Assembly: GCF_001278115.1 (NCBI RefSeq)
Contig: NZ_LIYD01000005.1
Location: 3,437,717 to 3,501,716 of the forward strand
Direction: 5' to 3'
Source of the DNA: Flavobacterium akiainvivens
GTDB taxonomy: Bacteria > Bacteroidota > Bacteroidia > Flavobacteriales > Flavobacteriaceae
DNA: 64,000 nucleotides
Positions 35,761-45,000 of this stretch are shown here, in pieces. The notes under the pieces are model-generated. The model was not told the DNA's origin. It worked only from the letters and a program-made list of their open reading frames with translations, and did no database searches. The translations under genes were made by a program, and so were the position numbers. Position 1 is the stretch's first letter. Every line of letters begins with the position of its first letter.

Positions 35761-35785
35761 AAACCTTATCATTTTGATAAGGTTT
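35761..35785 (-). terminator. Terminator of the sigma-54 regulator gene
   Basis: AAACCTTATC and GATAAGGTTT around a 5-base loop, followed by a T-rich run on the minus strand. It separates the regulator transcript from the kdp operon. Confidence 0.75.
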
Positions 35786-35852
35786 TGGTATTATTATGAG
35801 AAAAAAACTACTGAGCTACTAAGCAAGATTGGCACTTTCCATTTTTTCGACT

Positions 35853-37199
35853 TTACGACTTAATAGCATACTCCTCAATCTTCCGGTACAGCGTTGCAAT
35901 GCCAATAACCAGCAGCCGTGCGGCCTCGGCCTTGTTGCCCCCGGTATAATTGAGTACTTTCTGAATCTGGATCTTTTCGGCGGCAGCTAATGAGAAGGCC
36001 GACAGCGTTTTGTCGGTTGGTGTAGCCTCTTCAGCCGACCGCATATCAAATGGCAGGGTATTGATGTTCAGGGTATTGCCGGTTTCAAGAATCACGCTGC
36101 GTTCAATAACATTCTTAAGTTCGCGAATGTTTCCCGGCCACGGATGCAGCTTTAGCATTTGCAGGTAGGCGTTTTCCATACCTGTTATTTTACTGCCTGT
36201 TTTAGCATTAAAGGTTTTGATGAAGAAGCTTGCAAGTGTTTCAATATCAGTGGTTCGCTGTCGAAGTGAGGGCAGGTTAATCTCAAAAATAGACAGGCGG
36301 TAATATAAATCCTGCCTAAAATGGCCCTCTTCAATTTCCTTTAGCAGGTTGCGGTTGGTAGCGGCAATAACCCGCACGTTTACCTTGGTAACCTTGCTTT
36401 CGCCTACTTTAATAAATTCGCCATTCTCTAACACTCTCAGTAGTTTAGCCTGTAAATCAAGGGCCATTTCGCCCAGTTCATCCAGAAAAATGGTGCCGCC
36501 GTTGGCCTCTTCAAACAAGCCTTTCTTGTCTTTCATGGCACCGGTAAAGGCACCGGCTATATGGCCAAACATCTCACTTTCAAGTAAATCATGGCTAAAT
36601 GCCGAACAGTTTATAGCCACAAAATTCTTGCTGCGGCGCGGGCTGTTTTGGTGTATAGCATTGGCAAACACCTCTTTACCCGTGCCCGTTTCGCCCGTAA
36701 GCAGCACGGTAGCATCGGTAGGCGACACGCGTTCGGCAAGGCTTACGGCTTCACGAATGGCCTTAGATGTACCTAAAATTCCTTCAAACGAATACTTTTT
36801 GTCGAGCCGTGCCTCAAGGCTGGCTACCTGTTTGCTCAGGTTTCCTTTTTCTATAGCTCTGTGTATGAGTGGGATAATCTTGTTGTTGTCATCGCCTTTT
36901 ACTATATAATCAAAAGCGCCGTTTTTAATGGCCTGTACACCATCAGGTATATTGCCGTATGCGGTAAGCAGTATTACTTCAACCGCAGGCCACTTTTCTT
37001 TTAGGGCTGTAACAAGCTCAACGCCATTGCCATCGGGCAATTTTACATCGCAAAGTACTACATCAATGTCAGGGGTTAGTTTTTTAAGGCCTGATTTACA
37101 GTCTTGTGCCTGTAAAACCTCAAAACCTTCAAGGGTAATAATGCGCGCCATGAGCGAGCGTAGTTTTTCTTCGTCGTCTATTATCAGGATTTTGCCCAT
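35853..37199 (-). CDS. Sigma-54-dependent response regulator (NtrC family)
   Basis: A 448-residue activator. The receiver domain (1-115) has Asp8/Asp9, the phospho-acceptor Asp51 in LCDVKLPDGNG, Thr79 and Lys101. The AAA+ domain has Walker A GETGTGKE (169-176), the sigma-54 contact loop GAFTGA (216-221) and Walker B GTIFLDE. The C-terminal Fis-type HTH is around 405-445 (NKAEAARLLVIGIATLYRKIEEY). It lies directly upstream of the kdp operon and probably replaces KdpE, working with the kinase at 26439. Its stop codon falls in a repeat-like sequence (TCGACTTTACGACT on the plus strand). Its promoter is at 37221-37248. Confidence 0.9.
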   Translation of the reverse strand: MGKILIIDDEEKLRSLMARIITLEGFEVLQAQDCKSGLKKLTPDIDVVLCDVKLPDGNGVELVTALKEKWPAVEVILLTAYGNIPDGVQAIKNGAFDYIVKGDDNNKIIPLIHRAIEKGNLSKQVASLEARLDKKYSFEGILGTSKAIREAVSLAERVSPTDATVLLTGETGTGKEVFANAIHQNSPRRSKNFVAINCSAFSHDLLESEMFGHIAGAFTGAMKDKKGLFEEANGGTIFLDELGEMALDLQAKLLRVLENGEFIKVGESKVTKVNVRVIAATNRNLLKEIEEGHFRQDLYYRLSIFEINLPSLRQRTTDIETLASFFIKTFNAKTGSKITGMENAYLQMLKLHPWPGNIRELKNVIERSVILETGNTLNINTLPFDMRSAEEATPTDKTLSAFSLAAAEKIQIQKVLNYTGGNKAEAARLLVIGIATLYRKIEEYAIKS

Positions 37200-37220
37200 A
37201 GAAAAGGAGGGTATTTACTG

Positions 37221-37248
37221 CAAATGTAACGAAATTACTATCGGGCAA
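37221..37248 (-). promoter_or_regulatory. Promoter of the sigma-54 regulator
   Basis: TTG (37246-37248) and TACATTTG (37221-37228) on the minus strand, 17 bases apart, 21 bases before the start codon. Confidence 0.7.
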
Positions 37249-37468
37249 TGCAAATGCTTGTGAAAAGTAGTACAAAATACAGTTTTGAATTTTTAACAAA
37301 AAATCAAACATTTTTAACAAATCATTTATTTAATTGTATTTATTGTATTAAAATTTTATTAATTCATATTATGCTCTGCGATTTTATGGCTAAATTCGAT
37401 AGGACAAATTTGCTGCAAAAGCGACAGGAATATGTAACGGAAATACCAATTTCAATAAAGCAAAAACT

Positions 37469-37942
37469 ATGAAAGCTTCAAGAATTTTTATCAATGCACT
37501 CATTATTTACGTCTGTATAGGGGTGTTTTTCCTTATTATGGATGCCTTAAACCTTACCCACATCATTTATCTGAGGCTTGTAAACTTCATTTTTGTGATA
37601 TACGGCGTTAACAAAACCATTAAATCCAACTTTCATGAGGGTATAAGCGGTTACTTTACTAACCTTGGCGCTGCCTTTGCAACAGCATTTGTAAGCCTGG
37701 TAATCAGTTTGTTAAGCTTTATGCTGTATGCCGAATACCAAGGTGGGGAGGAGTACCTTAAAAATTATGCCTCTGATTACATCTTTGGCGGATGGGAACC
37801 CTCGCCGTACCAGTTTGGTATAGGTTTATTTATAGAAGGCCTTGCCGCATGTGCCATAGTTTCGTTTGCTATGATGCAGTTCTGGAAAGATAAAGTAGAG
37901 AAAATCAACGCAGTAGACGACGCTGCCCACAACCCGCACTAA
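37469..37942 (+). CDS. DUF4199-like membrane protein
   Basis: A 157-residue membrane protein resembling the DUF4199 family of Bacteroidota. Four hydrophobic helices can be seen: about 7-25 (FINALIIYVCIGVFFLIM), 33-48, 66-92 (NLGAAFATAFVSLVISLLSFML) and 118-138 (FGIGLFIEGLAACAIVSFAMM). The function is unknown. It is transcribed alone and away from the regulator, ending at the hairpin at 37970. Confidence 0.65.
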   Translation: MKASRIFINALIIYVCIGVFFLIMDALNLTHIIYLRLVNFIFVIYGVNKTIKSNFHEGISGYFTNLGAAFATAFVSLVISLLSFMLYAEYQGGEEYLKNYASDYIFGGWEPSPYQFGIGLFIEGLAACAIVSFAMMQFWKDKVEKINAVDDAAHNPH

Positions 37943-37969
37943 ATTAAGCTAACTCAGTTTTATATCAGG

Positions 37970-37986
37970 CCCCTGCATTGCGGGGG
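37970..37986 (+). terminator. Terminator of the DUF4199 gene
   Basis: CCCC/GGGG stem with a short loop followed by TCTTTTTTTT. Confidence 0.65.
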
Positions 37987-38078
37987 TCTTTTTTTTGCAT
38001 CCGGGCGGTGTTTTCTACCTGTAATTCCTGGCCGGTTAAATCGCAGTAAAAACCTACAATCATCTGTCAAAAAAGGGC

Positions 38079-38106
38079 TAATATTTCACTTTTGGATTTC
38101 AATATT
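38079..38106. repeat. Dispersed intergenic motif, copy 2
   Basis: TTTCACTTTTGGATTTCAATATT at 38084-38106, one base different from the copy at 15740. Confidence 0.6.
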
Positions 38107-38228
38107 CAGTCTGTAGTCAAAAGATGTAAAGTCATAAAACAGCACTTTGGTGCCAATTTTTTATTGTTAGGTATTTTTATATGCCCATAAATATTATCAG
38201 GGAAAAAGTTCAAACTACCCATCAAAAA

Positions 38229-38254
38229 AAAATTCACGATATATCGTGAATTTT
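38229..38254. repeat. 26-bp perfect palindrome
   Basis: AAAATTCACGAT followed by AT and its reverse complement. It is self-complementary over its whole length and lies in a gene-free gap (37943-38503). Confidence 0.8.
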
Positions 38255-38255
38255 A

Positions 38256-38443
38256 GTCAAAAGGGTAAAAGTCAAAAGAGAAAAAGTCGAAGGTCAAAAG
38301 TCGTGAAGGCTTCAAAACTTTTGACCTTCAACTTTCATCCTTTCGACTTTATGACTTTTTCTCTTTCGACTTTATGACTTTTTCTCTTTCGACTTTATGA
38401 CTTTCATCCTTTCGACTTTATGACTTTCCTTCTTTTGACTTTA
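38256..38443. repeat. 23-bp tandem repeats with inverted partner
   Basis: Four head-to-tail 23-base units, each beginning TTTCGACTTTATGACTTT, at 38341-38363, 38364-38386, 38387-38409 and 38410-38432. The last five bases vary (TTCTC, TTCTC, CATCC, CCTTC). Degenerate part-units flank them. The stretch 38256-38310 holds the same motif in reverse orientation (GAAAAAGTCGAAGGTCAAAAGTC). No reading frame or spacer structure suggests a CRISPR array. Confidence 0.9.
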
Positions 38444-38452
38444 GGCCAAACT

Positions 38453-38482
38453 AAAAACCCCTCCGTAGCGGGAGGGGTTTTT
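38453..38482 (-). terminator. Terminator of the 1099-residue T9SS gene
   Basis: AAAAACCCCTCC and GGAGGGGTTTTT arms, followed by further T-rich sequence on the minus strand, 21 bases after the stop. Confidence 0.9.
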
Positions 38483-38503
38483 GTTGAAAATGAGGGCTAT
38501 CAA

Positions 38504-41500
38504 TTAATAAACAATCTTCTTGCTTACTTTTCCGTTTACAGTGTCAATTTCTACAATCAGTACCTGCTGTGCAGCGTTAAGGTTGTTAATTGAGGTTTGG
38601 GTGGCGTTAATGCCGGTTTGCTCATACAGTTTCCTGCCGCGAACATCATAAATGGTTACACCGTTCATGGTAGCAGTACCGCTGGTAATGTTTATGGCAC
38701 CGTTATTTTGGTACACCATAACCATATTGGCCAGTTCAGGCTGGTTAGTGCCCAGTGCATCGGTAACATATACTACCTCAAAGCGAGAAGTAAATTCACC
38801 CGCAGGAGAGGTAAAGGTATAACCTTCGCCTTCGCTAATGCTTGTAATAGTGCCCAGCAGGTTGTCTTTTATAAAGATTTCCTGGCCTTGCTCAAACACA
38901 CCATCTGCGTTGTGCAGCACAATGCTGTATTCGCCGGCTGCATCTACATTGTAGCCCATAGGCACTACATCAGTATTAACAAACGATGGCCTTGCCTGTA
39001 CTACAAGTTTTTCTTCGCCAAGAATAGACCACAGGTTGCTGGTGCCGCCCAGTAGGGCCCTGGCATCGCGGCCATAGTCAATATCCATGGTAGCAGTGCT
39101 GCTGTATACAAGGGCTGCCTGTGTTGCCATGCCGGCACCTTGTAGGCTTAGCCATATCCTTGATTTCTGGTCTTCGTCCTGGGCAGTCCTAAAGAACTGG
39201 TTGTTGTGCACATTGCCTCTTCTCATGGCAGTGTTAAAGGTTGCAACAGGGTTAGCACCTGCGGTGGTACTGGTTTGTATCAGGAATCCCTGGCCTATGT
39301 TAATGGTCCAGTTGGCCTCATCGCTATCGTTAAAATAGCTGTCCCACTGCATACCGCCATACTGTTCCTCGCCGGCGTTGCCGTTAAGCGCGTGGTTGTA
39401 GGTATAGGTATCCCATGTAAGGGTGGCATAGCTGGTAGCGTTCCAGTTGTTTTTCTTCCTCCAGAAGTACAGTGCCGAACCACTTTGTATTACGCTTGAG
39501 TTAGCCGTAAAGAAGTCGTGTACGTTTATAGCCGATGGGAATGGGTTACCCACAGCTGTATAGCGCTCGCTTATAGTGCTTAGCGGGGTGGTAACAGTAC
39601 CGTTGTGTACTGCGCCGGTAAACACACCTATGTGTTGTGTTGTGCCGGTGCCGGTGTTATAGCCGGTTACGCCAGGCAGGTCGTTTGGCATCCTTATAAG
39701 GTAGCCTTTTGCATTTGCAAAGCTGGTAGTTAGCGGGTTTATAGGCAGGTATTGCTCTTCGTTAGCCGTAGCGTTAAACCCATATTCATAAAACCTGTCG
39801 TTAACTGTAAGGGGTGAAAACGCTTTAAGGTTCTGGCCCGTTACCGGAGACGACCATAGTGTATAGTCAAGCCTGAAAAGGTTGCTGCTGGCGCGTGTTA
39901 CGGTTATGTTACCGGTGTTAGCCTCGGCAGATGTGTCCTGTAGCAGGTGTGCCTCGTTTTCAAGGCTAAAGCTGCTGCCTGCCGCTACGTGTAGCGATTT
40001 GTTAAGGTGCAGTGTGTGGCCCGATGGTATGGTTACCACGGCATTGTTACTTACATAGGCACGGCATCCGTTTAGGTTGGCGGCCACGCTGTAGTTGCCC
40101 GTAAAGTAAATTGTAGTACCTATATCAGGCGTGCCGTTGCTCCATGCACTACCATCCCATGTGGTTTCTTTTTTAGATACTACACCACCTGTTGTAGTAA
40201 CAACTTCAGGATACCCGTTTTGTGTAACCACAGCCCTAAAGTATGCAGGTGTTGTGGTAATATTCATTTGTGCAGGGGTTAAGAACGTTGTGGTAACGTT
40301 AATATTGGTCTTGTTAGTAAATGCAGGGTTATCTGCTTTTTCCCAACGTACCACACCTCCTACATTACCTGTAAGGGTAAGGTTGGTTACAGGTACATCT
40401 GTACACTCAATCACAATGTTGTTTAGCGAGCCTGCTGTAGGTGGTACCGCTACCACTATTATTTGTACGCTTGCCATTTTTCTGGTGCCCCAGGTATTGT
40501 CAATTGCAGTAACGTTGTAGGTAAAAGTACCCGTAGTGGTTGTAGGTGGGGTAAAAGTAGCGCCGGTGCCTAAAACAGTACCATCGCCACCATCAAGTGT
40601 CCATGCATAGCTGTACGTTGAGCCTGTACAGGTTGTATTTGTTATAGTAGTGCCAAGGGTTGGAGTACTACCCACATAGTAAGTGCCTGCACCGGTTGCA
40701 GCCAGGTCAAAATTACTTTTGTTTACTTCATATATTCTTAGTGCCGGTGCGGTGCTAAGGGCTACAAGGGCATTAAACCTTATGGTAATCCTGTTAACTA
40801 TGGCATTAGGCGCAATTTGCAGTGTAGCAATCTGGTTGTTTTGCAACAGGCCAAGTACCTGTGCATTAACCGGAAGCCCCAGTAATGTATTTAAGTTAGT
40901 AGTGTAGGTAGCAGCACCGTTTACACCATAAGTGGTAACCGTTATGCCTTGTATAAGGTTAGCGGCAAGTAGTGCAGGTGGTACCTGTACCCTAAGGTTA
41001 AACTTATCTGTTACAGATGCAGTGCCTTGAAAATAAATAGTTTGCTCTACCCACTCTCCTACAGTTAATGTGCCAAGTGAAAGGTTAGAATAGGTTGTAA
41101 GGTTGTTGTCTATAGCATTTTGGGGGTTTGCTAAAGTAGTGTTGGCAAGGCCTAACACGTTGTATGCATCGTAAGATGTAAATGCCGCGGTGCTACAGCC
41201 GGTAGTGGCGCCTGTAACATAATGAATGTCATACACGTCAAGCAGTTTTGCAGCACCTCCGCCAAGTACGCCGGTTGTTACAGTGTTGGTAATTCTCAGG
41301 CGCCTGTAAGTGTTGTTAAGGGTCAGCCTTATAAAATGCTTGCCCTGTCCATTGGTTACTACCCTTAATTCGTCAGTACCATAACTGCTCGATGCGGTAG
41401 CGTTGTAAACATTGGTGCCTGTGTCGGTCTTTGCCTGTACACCAACAGTCTGGGTACCAATAGTAGCAAAGTTTATAACACCGTTAAGGAAGTTGCCCAG

Positions 41501-41803
41501 TGCACCGCCCAAAAGGCCGCCCAAAAAGTTAGTACTGGGGTCTGCTTCCAGTTGAATGTACAGAGGGGTGTTAACCGGTACATCACTGGCAAATTGAACT
41601 TCAAGGAATTTAACCAGCGTGCCAGACACAGATCCTAAGGTTGCCTTTGTGGTTGTTGATGCGTCAAAAGCGTTTGCTCCGTCAGTAACTGATGCAGATG
41701 ACGACTGAACGCTTGCAGGTCTTACGGTTGTTAACTGTGCCTGGGCAGACAGCCAGAACACGCAGAATAACAACGTCATTTTTAGGGGGAATTTTGCTCT
41801 CAT
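38504..41803 (-). CDS. T9SS-exported multidomain protein with type C sorting signal
   Basis: A 1099-residue exported protein. The signal peptide is residues 1-22 (MTLLFCVFWLSAQAQ region). Residues about 25-370 are two related beta-sandwich-like blocks, each with a phrase such as DAFDASTTTKATLGS or NAIDNNLTTYSNLSLG, which resemble discoidin/carbohydrate-binding openings. Residues about 375-455 are PKD/Ig-like (TYSYAWTLDGGDGTVLGTGATF). From about residue 545 the protein is homologous to the C-termini of the proteins at 687 and 42002 (FRLDYTLWSSPV, GYLIRMPNDLP, YFWRKKNN, VVPMGYNV), ending in the sorting signal VTIYDVRGRKLYE ... KKIVY. It is probably surface-attached or released; ligand and function are unknown. 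It lies downstream of the 2431-residue paralogue, separated by a terminator, so it is an independent unit. Confidence 0.85.
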   Translation of the reverse strand: MRAKFPLKMTLLFCVFWLSAQAQLTTVRPASVQSSSASVTDGANAFDASTTTKATLGSVSGTLVKFLEVQFASDVPVNTPLYIQLEADPSTNFLGGLLGGALGNFLNGVINFATIGTQTVGVQAKTDTGTNVYNATASSSYGTDELRVVTNGQGKHFIRLTLNNTYRRLRITNTVTTGVLGGGAAKLLDVYDIHYVTGATTGCSTAAFTSYDAYNVLGLANTTLANPQNAIDNNLTTYSNLSLGTLTVGEWVEQTIYFQGTASVTDKFNLRVQVPPALLAANLIQGITVTTYGVNGAATYTTNLNTLLGLPVNAQVLGLLQNNQIATLQIAPNAIVNRITIRFNALVALSTAPALRIYEVNKSNFDLAATGAGTYYVGSTPTLGTTITNTTCTGSTYSYAWTLDGGDGTVLGTGATFTPPTTTTGTFTYNVTAIDNTWGTRKMASVQIIVVAVPPTAGSLNNIVIECTDVPVTNLTLTGNVGGVVRWEKADNPAFTNKTNINVTTTFLTPAQMNITTTPAYFRAVVTQNGYPEVVTTTGGVVSKKETTWDGSAWSNGTPDIGTTIYFTGNYSVAANLNGCRAYVSNNAVVTIPSGHTLHLNKSLHVAAGSSFSLENEAHLLQDTSAEANTGNITVTRASSNLFRLDYTLWSSPVTGQNLKAFSPLTVNDRFYEYGFNATANEEQYLPINPLTTSFANAKGYLIRMPNDLPGVTGYNTGTGTTQHIGVFTGAVHNGTVTTPLSTISERYTAVGNPFPSAINVHDFFTANSSVIQSGSALYFWRKKNNWNATSYATLTWDTYTYNHALNGNAGEEQYGGMQWDSYFNDSDEANWTINIGQGFLIQTSTTAGANPVATFNTAMRRGNVHNNQFFRTAQDEDQKSRIWLSLQGAGMATQAALVYSSTATMDIDYGRDARALLGGTSNLWSILGEEKLVVQARPSFVNTDVVPMGYNVDAAGEYSIVLHNADGVFEQGQEIFIKDNLLGTITSISEGEGYTFTSPAGEFTSRFEVVYVTDALGTNQPELANMVMVYQNNGAINITSGTATMNGVTIYDVRGRKLYEQTGINATQTSINNLNAAQQVLIVEIDTVNGKVSKKIVY

Positions 41804-41953
41804 TCTTTATGCGATTTTTGTTTATCAGAGCAAAATTCTTAGGGACGGGCGTTTAGAAAAAGCCAATTAAAATTTCTATCGTTGTAATTCGCTCTTTTAT
41901 CGACAAAATGCAAAAAATTAAAAATGAGGGTCTTATGGGTAAAAACAATAAAA

Positions 41954-41977
41954 AAACCCACGCTTTTGCGTGGGTTT
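41954..41977 (-). terminator. Terminator of the 2431-residue T9SS gene
   Basis: AAACCCACGC and GCGTGGGTTT arms with a TTTT loop, followed by a T run on the minus strand. Confidence 0.9.
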
Positions 41978-42001
41978 CTGTTGAATTTGGGGGGCTGTTC
42001 G

Positions 42002-45000
42002 TTAGTAAACGATACGTTTTGTAACGGTTCCTTTTACGGTTTCAATCTCTACAATCAAAACCTGCTGGGCAACGCTCAGGCGGCTTATAGAAGCCTCCGT
42101 GGCATTAATGTTGCCCTGCTCATAAATCTTGGTGCCGCGAACGTCATAAAGGGTTACGCCGGTCATTTCTATTGCACCCGATGTAATGTTTATGGCGCCG
42201 TTTTCACGGTACACCAGTATGGCGTTGTCAAGCTCCGGCTTATCAGTACCCAGGGCATCGGTTTCGTATAATACTTCAAACCTGGTGTCAAAAGTACCTG
42301 CGCCGCTTGTAAAGCTGTAACCTGATTGTTTAAGGTTGTGTACAGTACCTGTAAGGTTGTCTTTCAGGTAAATGTTTTGGGCCACCTGTGCAAATGCACC
42401 GTCTACATGGTCAAGGCTAAGGGTGTACTGGCCTGCGTTTGTAACGCTAAAGCCCATAGGCACCACATCTGTAACATCAAACACAGGTTTGGCCTGAATG
42501 TTAAGGTTGTCCTGTCCGGCCTTGCTGTATAGTGTAGCAGTACCATCGGCAAAGGCGCGTGCATCATAACCATAGTCAAGGCCTGTTGTGCCCTGTGGCA
42601 TGTAGCTAACCAGCGCCTGGCTAAAGGCAGCTGTACCGGTAAGGTTTATCCACCAGCGCGATACGGCCGGGGCATTGTTGTTGTTCTGCGTCCTGAAAAA
42701 CGGCTGGCCGTTAGCAGCCGGGGCCGGTTTCCTCATGGCGTTGGTAAACTGTATTTCGGTAGCAGGGCTAACATCGCCGCGCAGTTTTACCACAAAGCCC
42801 TGTCCCGGAGATATAATCCAGTTCTCGTTAAAGTCTTCGCTGTTTTCATCGTTACCACCGTAATAGAAAGCACCGTCGTTAGCACCGCCCATGTCTCCGC
42901 CTTCGGCCTGGTTTTCGGTAAAGCCTGCCATGGTAAGGTGGGCATAGCTGGTTTCAAGCGCGTTATTTTTCTTCCTCCAGAAGTAAATACCTTCGCCGGC
43001 CTCAAGCACGCCGTTGTTCTGGTCAAAGAAGTTTATAACGCTTATGGGCGATGCATAAGGGTTGGCCACAGCTATGTAATGGTTTACAAGTTCGCCTGCG
43101 GCTACGCCTACAGTACCGTTGTTCAGCACGCCGTTAAATATACCGTTGTACGGAATAGCCGTATCGCCGGTGTTGTAGCCGTTTACATCAGGCAGGTCAT
43201 TCGGCATACGGATAAGGTATCCTGTACCGGCTGCAAATGGTGTAGTGGCAGGGCTTTCTACAGCAAGGTAGTTTTCTTCGCCTTCAGCGTTAAGTCCGTA
43301 TGTATAAAAACGGGTTGGTGCCGTTTCAGGGCTAAAGTCAAGCAGCATCTGGTTGTGCACCGGCGAACCCCATAGTGTATAATCAAGCCTGAAAAGCTCA
43401 TTGCTGTTGCGCAGTACTGTTGCGCTGCCTGTGTTGGCCACATCGTTTACCTGTATAAGGGCGGCGTTGTTTTCTACGGTAAGGGTACCGTTGGCAGCCA
43501 CTTCGTTTTGCACGGTTAGCGTAGCGCCCGTTTTAACGGTAAGCACCGCACCGGTAGCAACCGTAAGGCTAAGCGCCTGTGCATTTGTTGTAGTAACCTG
43601 CGGGTTAAAAGCAGATGCGCCTATTGTAGCCGGGGTAGCAGCAGTAGGCACACCACCGCAAGACCAGTTGCCGGCATCGTTCCAGTTGTTGTTATTGGCA
43701 GCGCCGGTCCAGGTGTTTTGGTTTACGGTTATGGCAGCAGTACCGGTAAGGCCGGCAGGTACAGCCTGGCAGGTAGCGTCTTCTACAGCCACAAGGGTGT
43801 AGGTAACGTTAGCCTGTGGTGTAACATCAAAAGTATAAGTGCTGGCGGTAACGTTGTTTACCACTACGTCTTCGGTACCGTTGTTGTAGGTAATATTCCA
43901 CGGTTGTGCGCCGGTAAGGGCAATGCTAACCTGTGTTGTAGCGCCATAGCATATAGCTGCATCAGTTGCAGATATAACCGCAGTAGGTGCCTCGTTAACC
44001 ACTACTGTAGTGCTGGCATTAACCGCGCCCATACAGGCAGGGGTAACATCTGTACGTACCATGGTTATAATTTCAAGCAGGTGGCTGCCTGCCGGTAGTG
44101 TTACTGTGAAAGAGCCTTTACCATCGGCATCGGCAGTTACGGCAACCACAATGTCTTCATTGCCGTCTATAGTATAGCTAACGTTTGCCGAGCTGTTGGC
44201 AATCATACCTTCAAGGCTTATTACAGATGCACCACCCTGGCATACCGTTGCAGGAGTACCCGCAATAACCGCCGTAGGGGCAGGGTTAACCTGTAGTGTA
44301 GCACTGTTGTTAGTGCTAAAGGTTTGGGCACATGCAGGGGCTACGCTCCTTGTAAGGGCGGTAACCACCACCTGCTGGCCGTTGTTAGCAAAAGTAACCG
44401 GTAGTGTAAAGCTGGCGTTTCCGGTTTCATTGGCCGTAACAGCCGCCTGTTGTGCAGCGCCGCCGTTTACAGTATAATCTACCGTAAAGGCAGTATTGGC
44501 CGTAAGTCCCGAAAGGATTATTTCAGCAGTACCATCTGTACACACCGCTGAGGTGCTAACACCCGTAAGAGTAGGTATGGCGTTGATAACAATATCGCTG
44601 CCGTTATCGTTAGTGCTTCCGGTAATTACAAGTCCCGAAGAAAGGTGTATAACCCTTACCCTGTAGTTGCCTGCTGCAAATGTATTTGGCAGGGTAGCGG
44701 CAATTGGGCTTGTAGTACTGGCATTGCTTATTATGTTTTCAAATAGCGTTGGGAACACACCCGCCGCATCAGAATGCTGCACGTAGAAGTTACCCGCACC
44801 AAAGTTGCCTTCTGTAGTAAACGCTACCGAAATGCCGTTTGCAGTACCGGCGCAGTAAGGACCATAAGCCGCAGCTGTAGTGATAACGCTTGGGGCGGTT
44901 TCTACCACACCGTTAATGTTTACCACTTTAGTAATGCCGCCGCCTGTAAAGGTAAGCGTACCGTTGTATTCGCCTATGGCAAGGCCATCGGCAAGTTTTA

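Noticed and set aside
38341-38432. Tandem 23-bp repeats as a CRISPR array
   Set aside because: The units are contiguous, with only 5 variable bases and no spacers, and no cas genes are in the window.
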